Positions 21,977-33,516 of a stretch of 64,000 nucleotides of DNA are shown piece after piece. Both the position numbers and the translations under genes were made by a program. Source of the stretch: Rhynchosporium graminicola (Eukaryota > Ascomycota > Leotiomycetes > Helotiales > Ploettnerulaceae). The stretch's first letter is position 1. Each line of letters starts with the position of its first letter. The stretch spans positions 310,001-374,000 of the forward strand of contig FJUW01000037.1 of the NCBI GenBank assembly GCA_900074885.1, given 5' to 3'. The notes beneath the pieces are model-generated. The model was not told where the DNA came from. It saw nothing but the letters and a program-made list of their open reading frames with translations, and made no database searches.

Positions 21977-23620
21977 CTACAACTTATTTCCCATGTTGAC
22001 ATGTACCGCCTTAGTCTGCGTGTAACCAGCGAGACCAGCCTCACCCAGCTCACGTCCAATACCGCTCTGCTTGACACCACCAAAAGGAATTCTGTAATCC
22101 GAATCGTTGCTCGAGTTGATCCAGACCATACCCGCCTCGATGTTCTTCGCCACTCTGTGGGCACGAGTAAGATCTTGAGTGAACACCGCACTGCCAAGAC
22201 CATATGTGGAATCATTTGCCATTTTAAGGGCATCTTCCTCTGTCTTGAAGCTAGCAATCACAACGAATGGGCCAAAGACCTCTTCTCTGAAGATCTTCAT
22301 ACTGGGCTTGACGCCTGTGAAGACTGTTGGTGTGATGAAGAAACCTTTACCAGCCGAAGGACCGGAAGTGAAAGCTTCACCGCCGGAGATGAGAGTTGCA
22401 CCCTCCTCTTTACCAGCTTTGACGAAGCCGAGAACACGTTCGTATTGCGTCTTGGTAACTTGCGGCCCTTGGAAGGTGCTTTCGGCAAATGGATCACCAA
22501 CGACGGAAACCTGTTGAACCTGCTCTTTGAAGGCGGAGATGAAGGTATCATAGACAGAATCTTGTACCAAAATACGGGAAGTAGCAGTACAAATTTGTCC
22601 CTGATTCGACATGATACCTAGTAAGACTTAGAAAAGCTCGACTGAGGAAGATGGGAGGTCTTACCAATATGAGCCCATTTCACAGCCTGGTCCAAATCGG
22701 CATCCTCGAAGACGAGTAATGGTGATTTTCCGCCAGTCTCTAAAGTAATGTTCTTCATGTTGACGGCAGCCATCTTCATAATTTCCTTCCCAGTTCCAGT
22801 ACTGCCTGTGAACGCAATCTTGTCGATACCAGAATGGCTAGCAATTGCCGCACCAGCCTCACGTCCATGCCCATTGAGGATGTTGACCACTCCTGGTGGA
22901 AATCCAGCCTCTTTGACCAAATTGGCAAAGTAGAGAATGCTCAACGGAGTCTGCTCAGCAGCCTTCAAGACAATCGTGTTCCCGCAAGCCAACGCAGGAC
23001 CCAGCTTCCACGCCGCCATAGCAAGCGGGTAATTCCATGGGATAATCTGCCCACAGACTCCGATGGGCTCCTTGATTGTGTATGCAAACTTCGCTGGTCC
23101 GGTATCGATGACCTGGCCATGGATCTTGTCCGCATATCCGCCATAATACTTCAAAACACCAGTGACTTCTCCAACATCGCCGATGGAGTCCGCGTATGTC
23201 TTGCCATTGTCCCATGTTTCTATTGTTGCGAGAGTATCTTGGTGGGCTTCGCAGAGGTCGGAGAGTTTCATCATCATGTTTCCTCGATCGGTAGGAGAGA
23301 GGTCGCGCCATGAGGGGTCCTTGAATGCCTTGCGTGCAGCTGCAACAGCCGTGTCGACATCGTCAGCTGTAGCAGCATAGACGGAAGTAATCTCAGTCTC
23401 GTCACTGTAGGGGTCAGTACGGTCAGTACGAAGTAGTTGTCACTGACAGAGTAAAAACGACATACGTTAGATGTCACGAAAAGTTAACATACGTAGGGTT
23501 GATGGAGACAATCTGCTTGCCATCACTGCTCTTCACCCACTCATTGTTGATGAAGAGACCCGTCGGTTGAGTGTACTTTCTGCCATTGGGAGCTGTAAGC
23601 TCAATGGAAAGGTCAGACAT
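21977..23620 (-). CDS. NAD(P)-dependent aldehyde dehydrogenase
   Basis: Three exons: 23493-23620, 22665-23404 and 21977-22617, with introns of 88 and 47 bp, both GT...AG and phase-consistent; 502 residues. It starts MSDLSIELTAPNGRKY and has no targeting peptide, so it is probably cytosolic. The ALDH class 1/2 landmarks are all present: PWNYPLAMAAWKLGPALACGN (N-anchor), FTGSTGTGKEI (NAD site), LETGGKSPL with general base Glu265, and SNQGQICTATSRI with nucleophile Cys299. The C-terminal PFGGVKQSGIGRELG motif is also complete. It oxidises aldehydes to acids, with acetaldehyde the likely physiological substrate in fungi. Length and motifs are normal for the family, so it should be active. Confidence 0.96.
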
Positions 23621-25393
23621 GGTAGCGGGAGTACTATAAGCAATGGGGATTAGCAAGTGTATGTTTTCGAAAAGAGATAAGCCATGTCAAAGGACATCTG
23701 GTGACATTCAGGAAAAGGAGAACATAGCCAAGTCACAACAAGTTCTTGGGACATTGAAAACATGGAGAATATAAGCTTCTCCCTCTACGTACCTGCTGAA
23801 GGATCTATGGACAAAGCACCTGTCTATGACAATAGTGGTCGAGGAACGGTGAGAAGGAGCTGATAATGGTACTATCGACTGTGGACGAGCACGAACAAGC
23901 TGTTGAAACAAGAAGCGTCGAAGATGTGCAGGGAGAGGGAGAATTGATTTGAACATCAGCAAGAACAGAGATACACCCCGCAGCAGACAGCTGCTGAGGT
24001 TATACTGGAGATCTCAAAGGTGGGTTGGGCTGGGCTGACGAGTAGTAGCTCGAGCTCGAGATGTTGGACGATTGAACTTCCTCTCGCGGACAAGAGATGG
24101 ACCCCCGCGTACAAGTGCTTCTTTGGGCTTAGCTCGATTTACCTATCCTTTCTTATCTGGCGCGGGGTAGCTTTGCCTGTGAGATACGGTAGTCAGGCAG
24201 GCAGGTATTCAATCATTCCAAAATGTAGCAATATAAACCATGACATGAAGACATGGAATTAAGACTGTCTCCAAGATGTCTTGCTTATTATCAGGAGGTA
24301 TGTTTCATAGCGCATGCTATGTCGGCTTGTGCCACGATTTGAAGCTACACAGACCATATTCACGAGCATGCCTCGCTAAATCAAAGCTACCTACCCCTCA
24401 CTAGTACAAATTCTCGAGATTCAATCTCGACGGTATTGTAGACCTGAGCAAGTGTCGATTAGGAATCAGCGGCTGCGTCTCTCCAGACACTTTCTGTTGT
24501 CTTATCAAAGACAAATCGAATCTCCATGCCTTGGGTCGGCAGTAACAATGAACTCAAAGGTTCAAGCTCACTCACTACCCCTCACCCTCTACATGCACAA
24601 TTAAGAGTATATATATAGACACTAGGCAACGCAATATATAAAACCTCGCCCAGCTGCGGTCCATTCTAAACCGGCCAGACTATTAACTATTACCCGCTAC
24701 AGGGCCCGCCACTTCTGCATACCATTTCCTACAGTCTGGTTTTGTATGTATTATTATCCCAACAATCTTCTATATCCATCCGCTCTGGACATCATCCTTT
24801 CGGGCAAAGATCCTATCTTCTTCGACCCTGATCCTCCACTCACATGCCAAAAACACAAATCGCCACCACCAGGACTCCCCCTCCAGTGGCCAGAACCCAG
24901 AAACAAGATCACCTCCCTCTGCTCCAAGCTATGCCCGCAAGATGCGGCTGACTCGACCGGCAGCAAACTCCATGCTGAAATGCAAAAGCAAAGCAAAAAA
25001 ACACAATTTTGATTAGAAACGCGACTGGTATTGATAAAAGACAAAATATGGTGTGAAGGTGTCAGCATGAACCAACAACCAGGGGTATAAACTCGTAGCC
25101 TTTTCGCCGGAAAGGAAAGAAATGGGATATATCTGGTCGGTTGCCCAACAATGCAGCTCTTTCTTTTGTCGCTCCTCGATGATTATGACGGATTTCTTGA
25201 AAAATGAAAAAAATTATAAGATGGTGTGTTGTAGGATTACACGGGTTGGTACAAAGGATTATATATGGTCGGTAGCTCAGCAGTAGCATTCGTGCTCGCT
25301 CAGCAAGACAGCTCATGTCGGAATTAGGGATTAAGGTTGTGATCGAGTCACGGATATCGAAAGCAACCACATCAAGTATGTTCTGGCTGCAAA
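23621..25393. other. intergenic; possible 88-codon frame at 24746-25012 (+)
   Basis: This holds the aldehyde dehydrogenase promoter and the 3' flank of the bZIP gene. A run of TATA-like sequence at 24607-24640 and an ATG at 24746 open an 88-residue frame (MYYYPNNLLYPSALDIILSG) rich in Pro and Lys. It has no signal peptide, domain or known relative, so it is not called as a gene. Confidence 0.35.
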
Positions 25394-27130
25394 CTATCGT
25401 CGTCCAGCGTCTCCTGCCCAATCTCGCCCATACGGACCACGCGCGTAGGGGTCATACAGAGGAGGTGGAGCAACACTCGTCGAAGGTGTGACATTTGAGC
25501 CCGGGGATTGTGGCCCAGGAGGTTGCTCCATCCGTAAAGGTGGAAGACTTGGAGGTCCTGAAGGTGCAGGAGGCCCATGAAAACCAGGTCCAAGGCCGGG
25601 GGTCAGCGTTGAAGCTGGCGGGAGCGGATATGGCAAGCTTGTAAAATCTCCCTGCGTCCCTGTCCTTCTCCTCCTGGTGGCTCTGTCTGATTGTGTCTCT
25701 GGACCATAAAATCCCGTCTGCGGGTCTGGTTGTTGCGGTTGTAAGGGTGGTGGATGCTGCTGCTGCTGCTGTTGCGAGCCTTGCCTCATATCCGAAAATG
25801 ACCCAGATTGCATACTTCGAGGACTTGGAGGGCCTTGCATGGCAAGATGACTCATTTCAGGGTTTCGAAGTACCAAATCTCGCAGCCTATCTCTTTCTTC
25901 TCGGTACCGATCCCTCTCCTGCTCAGCTTCGCGAATTCTTTGCTCCCACTCTCTCGTTCGTTGTTCAAACCGCTCGATGCTCGAGTGCGCTTCTATCTCC
26001 TTTTCTTTTCTGCGTTTGCGGAATCTAGCTGATGCACCTGCGTTGCGTGAGCGTTTTTCATCCGCGCTACGTGAAGCTTGATGAACGTCTACAGGTACAT
26101 TGAACGAGCCCTCAGCCGTGGTGATAGTCATGATTTGGACAGGGTCTGATGCAGAGGTCTGCCTTGAGCTGCCTGCACTGCTGGAATGGAAAGAAGTGCC
26201 TTGGATCTGGGTATTGTACTGACGTGGAGGTAGTTCAGAGTGTCCTTGGGCTTGCATTCCACCCCCCGCATGTGCTGCGGACCTGAATGTCGGACTTCCG
26301 AAATGTGTCTGAAGTGGCTGATTCCCACCATTGTGGGCAATGAACGAAGCCGGAGATGTCTGACTCGATAGAGGATTATGCGAAGACGCTGATATGCTGG
26401 GACTAGCGCTCTGTGAGAGGCTTGTGCGGCCAGGAGCTTGCATTATGCCCACACTTGATCGTCGAGGCGCAGTGGCTGGGTTTGGTGCAGGTGGGAATCC
26501 ATAGTGCTGCTGATACTGCATCTGTCCAGTATTTGGCATCGGAGGAATATCCGACGAGGCACTGGGTCCAGGTTCGGCCACATACGCTCTTCCTCTCGAA
26601 GGCAGGAAAGGTGATTGATGCGCATCGATAGTCCCCGGAGCTCCTCTTGCAGCACTCACAATACGAGCCGACGGTGATCTTGGGGTTAAAATTCGTCGAG
26701 GGCCCATACTCTGTAGTATTGGCTGGCTCGGAAATGTGTGAGACGGCGTTGTTGAAGGACTTGCGCCATATGGTGACCGACCTATTGCCGAGATGGGAGA
26801 TTCGATCGCTGTACCGCTTATACGTCGAAATGAGTTCTCGTTATTGTCAGGCTCCGTTGGATTCAAAATAGAATGAACACCAAGATCCCTTGTTTGTCTT
26901 CCTCCTTGCCAGTTCTCTCCGGTCCCTGGAGTTGGAAGGGGTTGACCATGTCGAGGAGGTGTCTCCTGGGCTTGAGAAGGTCCTCGACTTTCGGGCTCCG
27001 ACCGCGGCCCTTCTCCTTGTCGCCCCTCCTGACGAATCTCATCTCGAAGCTGCACAGGTGGAAGAACAAATCTTTGCCCTTCTGGCGGCGACCGAGATGC
27101 AGGACGAGACGCAGATGGCCTCTGCGACAT
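25394..27130 (-). CDS. bZIP transcription factor
   Basis: A single exon of 578 residues with an ATG at 27130. Residues 1-340 are low-complexity, Pro/Ser/Gln-rich sequence typical of a transactivation region. The bZIP domain is at about 350-420: basic region RSADEKRSRNAGASARFRKR, containing the NxxxSxRFR-type core, followed by a highly charged coiled coil (EIEAHSSIERFEQRTREWEQ...). The heptad leucine pattern is imperfect. The C-terminal 150 residues hold a poly-Gln run and Pro-rich sequence. It would act in the nucleus as a dimer on palindromic DNA sites. The basic region has Arg-Phe-Arg where most AP-1 types have different residues, which places it in a filamentous-fungal subgroup, but the orthologue is not certain. 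Its upstream region is unusually long and repeat-rich. Confidence 0.9.
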   Translation of the reverse strand: MSQRPSASRPASRSPPEGQRFVLPPVQLRDEIRQEGRQGEGPRSEPESRGPSQAQETPPRHGQPLPTPGTGENWQGGRQTRDLGVHSILNPTEPDNNENSFRRISGTAIESPISAIGRSPYGASPSTTPSHTFPSQPILQSMGPRRILTPRSPSARIVSAARGAPGTIDAHQSPFLPSRGRAYVAEPGPSASSDIPPMPNTGQMQYQQHYGFPPAPNPATAPRRSSVGIMQAPGRTSLSQSASPSISASSHNPLSSQTSPASFIAHNGGNQPLQTHFGSPTFRSAAHAGGGMQAQGHSELPPRQYNTQIQGTSFHSSSAGSSRQTSASDPVQIMTITTAEGSFNVPVDVHQASRSADEKRSRNAGASARFRKRRKEKEIEAHSSIERFEQRTREWEQRIREAEQERDRYREERDRLRDLVLRNPEMSHLAMQGPPSPRSMQSGSFSDMRQGSQQQQQQHPPPLQPQQPDPQTGFYGPETQSDRATRRRRTGTQGDFTSLPYPLPPASTLTPGLGPGFHGPPAPSGPPSLPPLRMEQPPGPQSPGSNVTPSTSVAPPPLYDPYARGPYGRDWAGDAGRR

Positions 27131-28009
27131 CGGGTCCTGATCCCCTAACCCAAAATGGATCCCAGGACCGGGACATTGACGTTTCCCACTACCTTCCCAG
27201 CTCTTCTGATAACTGTGAAGCTTGGAAACGAAACTGGTAAGACGCTTTTCGAAAGCTTCTGTATTCCGGGTACCAGGAAAGCGCGTTAGGTTCGGCGATA
27301 TCTGTGGGTCGGCTTCAAAGAGAACAAGACTTTGACGCTTGTGAAGGCGCGGTAGGAAACCTTGTACAGCCAGATCGAACTTTATTCGGATAATTGCCAG
27401 GGAGGCGTCTCAGCGAGTAGAAGGTCAACAGAAGTCACTATTCCGAGCTTGGTTATTGAGCTTCCACGAATTGGATTTGGTCGTCAAGTGCAGAACATCG
27501 CTGGTGCGCCGTCCAATGAGATACTTGTTTCCTCCTCTTGACAATCTCGAGGTGGCTACCTAGGCAGGAACAGTTCGGTAATGTTGGAGGTAGATAGTCG
27601 AAGCAGAAGCACTCAGACAGTAAGTGGGTGAATGAGTTGAGGTCCAAGCATATAGCAAGTAGAAGCAGCTAGGAACTGCAAGACAAGACACTGGATATTA
27701 GTTATTGCGCAGCGAGGACGAATATAGGCCACCAGTGATGACCAGTAGTCCAAAGATTGGAGGGAACTGACGGGTAGAAGGCGTGGCCGTGATGGATGAG
27801 CCATTCACAAGTAGGAGCTGCAAGAAAGACCTGCTACTGGTGGGGGAGCACCAATCGAGAAGCAAGCAGCTAGTATGTCGCCGACGAGATACAGTTTATT
27901 GCAGGCTGAAGCTGCAGCAGGACAAGTCGTTGACCCTTGGATGGCTGGCTGGTGGATGTTTGCTGAGGATGATGTTGACTCCACGCAAGCCAGAGTACGA
28001 GACGTCGAG

Positions 28010-28043
28010 TAGGTAGGTCGGTAGGTCGGTAGGTAGGTAGGTA
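28010..28043. repeat. (TAGG)n-type microsatellite with CGG interruptions
   Basis: An imperfect tandem run of TAGG and TCGG units sits upstream of the bZIP gene. Similar TAGG arrays recur at 41.1 and 41.6 kb upstream of TUP1. Confidence 0.85.
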
Positions 28044-28207
28044 TGAGCGAAATAGATGCACCAGAACTGAACGAGCGATCTTTCAGATACTCTCGTTCGT
28101 TCGCACCTTGGGGGGCCCCCAAGCTTTTCTTCTCCAGTCCCACGCCTGCTGGCCGAAAGGACGGACCTACGAGACTCACAACCAGCACCGAAGAGACCAT
28201 TCCTTCC

Positions 28208-28236
28208 TTCATTCATTCATTCATTCATTCATTCAT
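28208..28236. repeat. (CATT)n microsatellite
   Basis: About seven uninterrupted CATT units. Confidence 0.9.
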
Positions 28237-28616
28237 CTTATTGACCGGGATGAAGTGCGGGTCTCTGGCAAGTCGGGGTGCTTGGAGGCTGCTGCAGGCA
28301 TGATGCTTTAGTGGCAGGCTGGCAGGAAGGCCATGCTCCGTAGAGTAAGGTAGGTAGGTACCTGAAGAAAGCGAAGGAAGGGATTGACCAAGGACCGGGG
28401 CGGGTTGGTATACTACGAAGTGAGACATTCGTCGATAAGCCCTGCTGGTGAGGGTAGAAAGTCAGTCAACTATTCGCAAGCTAGGTAGGCTGGCTCGCTA
28501 GGCTGGAGATATTTTTGTTTCCGAGCTCCCAAGAAGCTTGAGCTTTTTAGGATTTCACAGGCACATAAGCATACTGGCTACCGGGTTCGGTTGCAATTGC
28601 CAGGGCAAGACAACAC

Positions 28617-28646
28617 CAGGACAGGACAAGACAGGACAGGACAGGC
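28617..28646. repeat. (ACAGG)n microsatellite
   Basis: Five to six tandem ACAGG units with one ACAAG variant. Confidence 0.85.
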
Positions 28647-28885
28647 CCGCATGAAACTGGCCCATTCCCGTCCCCATCCATCTCGAGGCGGCCCGCTGCT
28701 GGTAGCCACTGACCATTGCAGACGCCCCTGGAGTACTACTGAGTTCACAGGGGCTATCATGGGTAGAAGGCGGTGGTGGGTGGAGTGAATGAAGATGTCA
28801 AACCTTCCTTCCTTCCTTCGTACTCGTCGTAGTGACCGTTGCGTGTTGACTTCATCCTGCCCCATGGTAAAAGTCAAATCTCGCT

Positions 28886-28938
28886 CAGATGAGATCAGAT
28901 CAGATCAGATGAGATGAGATGAGATGAGATGAGATGAG
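28886..28938. repeat. (GATGA)/(GATCA)n microsatellite
   Basis: About ten pentanucleotide units, GATCA variants first and then uniform GATGA, over 53 bp. Confidence 0.9.
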
Positions 28939-31900
28939 GCTTAAGTCGCTACCTAGGTGAGTTCTAGACGAGATATCAAAATGACTGACTTCTGTAGATC
29001 AGGTAAGGTAAGCTCAACAAAACGTTTGTAGGTAGGGCCAGGCCATCGACCTATTCGCCGCCTAGACTGAGTGAGCAACGGAACAAGTGCAAGAAGTCTA
29101 GTGAGGTGGGATAAACCTCCGAAAACCTAGCAGCCTACCTAGTTATTTATGCAATTCAAGGACCTCCCAAGATGGGAAAAGTAGCGGAGTGACGCAACCT
29201 AGTAGGGCAAAGCTTAGGAAGTTGTGACGACACATTCACATTTTGTCTAGTGTAGCTGCACAGTGAAGTATTGCATGCATGCATCTATCTCTCTCTGGCA
29301 ACAACTATTGCGTGCGGTGAGAACGCATCAGCCAGTCCTTAACGCCTATAGCTCCTGTATCCCTATAAATAAGCAGCCCTGCCTATTCAATATGCATACG
29401 TACCTTAAGTAAGGTATCTACGGAGCTATGTATGGTATGTATAGTATAATCCACTCTTCTGCTGTTGTTCTTCTACTTCTCACCGGCAAGCCAGTATCAT
29501 GAGCTAGTCTCTGGCCAAGAATGAACGGTGAAGACAGTTTGATGACGATGTTCGTAAGTGAGATTAAGACATCGTCGATGAAGAACTTTAGATAAGCCAC
29601 CAAACAAGGCTCTGTCTGGTAGGTACAGTAGTCGGATTGAGCTCTGATATTGATCAAGCAAGAGCTGAAAGGAGAACCCCGAGATGAGGATGGAAAGCTA
29701 CCGGCCAGGCCAGCTAGAGAGGTCCTCCCTCCCTCATCCTCTTCGTCTAGCCGCGTGCGGGCTACCAGCGCGCTGGTTCAGCCCTCGGGCACCCTGTAAT
29801 TCCCTTCAAACACGGTAGGGTCGCTTATATCTATCTACCTACTACCTTTGGCTACCGAGCAGAATGAATTTGAGCCACCTACCTACCTTTCAGGGAGTAA
29901 TGCTCTCGTGGTCCGCGTGTGATAATCAGATTTGTGCTTCAGGTAATTAATCCACTGACTAACTAACTGTGCTCTCACTCACTCCCGATCGATACACTTC
30001 CGTACCATAAGTACAGTGCTGGGCAATATGTGGACAGGGTTGTGCAGGCAGAATGAAAGGCAGGATGAGTGTTCCTCGCTGCCGTTTCCTGCATGGCAGG
30101 CAGATTGATTGAATGACCCTGTATCGAGCTGCAGTAGCGCATCCGTATGCACGATGCGGTGGTGATTTTTCAGTCACTTGTCTGCTGTGGCTTCCCCCGG
30201 TCTCCGAATCGAGCGAGACCTTGTACCACATTGTGAAAGTACATTATGTACTTATAATCCGAGTTCGAGCACTTCTCTTCGACTTCAATATGCCTATCCA
30301 ACTTGCGCCCGATTACCCGCTGTCAGAGTCCCAGAAGTTCTCTGACTGCGAAGGCTCTACGCTTTTACACGGCCTATTTCCATGTCTCCAATGGGATATG
30401 AGCGCTAGGTTTGGCTTCGCCACACGAACCTGAATCAGGACTACCCTTCCTTCCGTGCGGAAGGACAACTGACTGCTTTTTGGTTGGGTTGGAATTTGGA
30501 AGCCCGCGAGCCAAGGAAAATAACAAGGCGCCTCAAAGATAGGTTCAGCAACCCCTGCTCCAGTCCGATGATGGCGGGAGGGAGATGTGACGACGAGTGA
30601 AGATGCATTTGTTCTTTGCCCGCCCGCGTCAAAAGCCAGCCAGCTCACTCGATACTCAGCTTCTTCCCCAGCAGTGTTGCAGTTGTCATGTTGCGTCTTG
30701 GTGACTTGCATGCACTATAATCACCTTGCAACGGCTGAACTCGCCGCTGTTCTCGTCTCGTAGAGGAGTCTTCAATCTCACTGGGACAGGTTTATAAAAG
30801 TAAGACCATTGCGTCAATCGCCCAGCCTTGTCCTGTTTACCGGTGAATCGGTGAACCGGTGATATTGGCTCAAATTAGATACCAGGAAAAACTCCCCTGG
30901 AGAGAAAATCGCCTGGTGCATCGTCTGTTTGACTTCCCCTGGTCCCTGGTCCCTGGATTCATCGTAACCCCATGCGTACCGGAAACTCAGAAATCGAATG
31001 TGAAAAACAGACGATCTCGACAAAATGCCTTGTTGATGGTGTAATGTATCTCCCTGAGTTCCTGGAATTGAAGCTGTAGCGTAAGCAATCTAGAAAGTAT
31101 CGTTGACTTGTTACCTGTCTTCAGATGTACTCGTACATCAGCTCCAAGTAGAATCCCAGGTAACAATTCCCCAATAATCTTTCCACTTTTCTACCAATCC
31201 GTGCTTGAACGGCCACTTGGTCCATGCAGTAGAGAAACGAGATGAGCTGCAGTAGCCGAGCGCAATGACAGCAATCGTATCCTTGCAATTCAGGGTTTCC
31301 AGCAACGGCTCGACCCCATATCAGAAATCGAGGCTGATCCTTGAAATCTGGAAACTTTTCTAGACACTCGTATCTGTCTTTCGCTCTTATTTCCTAGGTG
31401 AGGGCCTGGTGTTATGAGATCAGACGTTTATTGATGCCTTGAAGAAACTGCTGTCACGAGAAGCGCGCCGTGCCGGGAAATGGAAATTCACAATCACTCT
31501 AAGATTTCTTCCGAAATCTGTAGGTCCCCATGCATATGTGATTTGCATAGCGGCCCAAACGACCCCTACCTACCTGACGCTCGAGTCAGAAGAACCATAC
31601 GAAAGTGAGACTGGTTCATAGATGCGAAAAATTGTTCTGACCCCTCATTCGCCGTCTACGCTGTTCTGAGACGAAGAAAGCGAGACAATTTGAAGAACAT
31701 CGGACTTGATCGCCAGAAGTAATATCGGACGGGCAATTGAAGGGAATACCAAAGAACATATGCTGATCCATTTCGGTCTTTGCGACATCAACGCAATTTA
31801 TCGGCTGACTTAATGCGGCCATCAACGGTTTCAGTCACTGTTATTGGATCCCTCATTCCCATTTGCTGGATTGAGATCTCATCCGGCCAATACGATGGCT

Positions 31901-32712
31901 CTGATCGGGTCCCAGCCTTCCAGGAGGTTCTTGTAGTATCAGCACCGGCTGTACAAGTCGCATTCAGAGGTCAGCCATGTCGAGCAAGGTCTATCGTCCG
32001 GGTATGATCTCACTTGAACAAGATTTGATCTGGTCCCATGATCGAATTCATTCATCTGCGAACAAAAGGGGATTGTGTCGGTAAAGAGTTCAGGGCCATA
32101 GAAGAGTAGGGACGATCATGTTGTATTTCAAGATAAGCAGCATAGTGATCGCTTCGCTCACCTCCCTTATTGCCTACCGCATTTCTACTGTCGACATCTA
32201 TCGAATCCAAGGATCTCGGAGGCGCAACCGCACGTCCTACTGCATACTTAATCCCTTCTTCTTCAAGACCCCATGGGCGAAGCTGAGCCTTGTACGGCAA
32301 CGCTACATCCACGACTGCTCCGTGTCACCCGCATGCATGGGAACGTGCCGTAATGCAATGCTTCCCGTCGAGGCCTTGAACATAATGATAAACATATGCC
32401 CAATGCTATCGCTTGTCAATGGCAGCTGAGCAACGCAATGCTTCTTTCGCCGAGCCTCATGGAGTTCGCTGATGAATGCAGGAATGATACTTTGCTGCCG
32501 ATTGGCTCATCTGTCCATCGAAATTGGAAAATGTGAAAGTCGTCCTACTCCGTAAACGAGCTGATGCTAGCGGCAGCCTAAGAAACCCAGCCTGCCGGGA
32601 AAGTTAATAGCCTGACTCTAGCGTAGGTATTCTCAACTTTAAACATCCGAGACCCGTCCCACTATCAAACACCAGAACATCACCTGCCTAGCCCTCGCCG
32701 TGGTCGCCGTGT

Positions 32713-32732
32713 AAGCAAGCAAGCAAGCAAGC
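32713..32732. repeat. (AAGC)n microsatellite
   Basis: Five AAGC units in gene-free sequence. Confidence 0.85.
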
Positions 32733-33264
32733 CTGGTCAAAGTCTATGTCCCTCAGGAACGTCGATAGGCACGTCGCTGGCGACGATGCCGGTGAGCCAC
32801 GGTAGGACGATACGACCTCAGTCATCGAGTCTCAGCTTTCTAAAAGCCGGTGTGTGATGAACCTTGTAAGCGCTCGAGCAATCATCATTCAAGACGGAAA
32901 AGCACAGCATCATGTTCGTCTATCACTGCCAGAGAAAGGCAGCATCTGCAAAGCCTTTGTTTGAAAGGAGAGATCGATCCACAACCGGACGAGGCAATAA
33001 GATCTGATAAGGCAAACAAGCGCTCTGTTGTTGGTTCGTCCCAAAAGCTGCATGTTGATCCCAGCATATGCAGATACCACAGGTCCACAAGGAGCCGGTT
33101 GACGAACACTCGCATACTCTACTCGCATGGGTATGCAGTCAGCTGTCTTCTGTATTGAGTGCCTCATTTCTTGGTGCAAACGCAATTGCAAACGCAAAAT
33201 TATGTCTAGGAGACTAGGGCTTCGTATTCGAATCTGAAGCAAGGAAAACCTATTCTCGGGTTGG

Positions 33265-33516
33265 ATAATCGTCGGTTTCGGCACTCCCCCCAGATCCACC
33301 GCATCACCTACGCCCCCGACTGGTAGTCGGCGTGGAACTGATCAGTCGTTTTTATTTGATTAGTCGGCACGGGCTATTTGGTCTATTGATGCCTCGCAAG
33401 GTGGAGCAGACACAATCGTGTACAGACATAGTTCTGTTTTATTCATGTGCCGACTAATCGTAGTCAGGGAATAGGTGATGTGGTGGATCTGGAGGGAGTG
33501 CGAAACCGATGATTAT
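33265..33516. mobile_element. MITE-like element with long terminal inverted repeats, 252 bp
   Basis: The left arm (33265-33332, beginning ATAATCGTCGGTTTCGGCAC) pairs with the reverse complement of the right arm (33449-33516, beginning ATAATCATCGGTTTCGCACT). The first 45 bases show only a handful of differences, mostly transitions plus one indel. An inner inverted pair, GATTAGTCGGCAC at 33358-33370 and its complement at 33447-33459, nests inside. No coding sequence is present. Structure and size fit a non-autonomous DNA transposon. The G/A and C/T differences between arms could be RIP damage. Confidence 0.65.

Larger units (their letters stand above)
27131..33264. other. 6-kb gene-free region rich in microsatellites
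   Basis: No recognisable protein or RNA gene is present over about 6.1 kb. The first 3 kb lie upstream of the bZIP gene and carry many CTACC/GGTAG motifs and several tetra- and pentanucleotide arrays (listed separately). This is typical of a long promoter and 5' leader of a regulatory gene. The rest (about 30-33.2 kb) is ordinary-looking non-coding sequence. Confidence 0.5.

Noticed and set aside
21905..22621. Long plus-strand frame over 21.9-22.6 kb
   Set aside because: It is complementary to the aldehyde dehydrogenase third exon, whose catalytic motifs are unmistakable on the minus strand.
24746..25012. 88-codon frame after TATA-like sequence
   Set aside because: It has no domain, signal peptide or coding bias, so it is mentioned only in the intergenic note.
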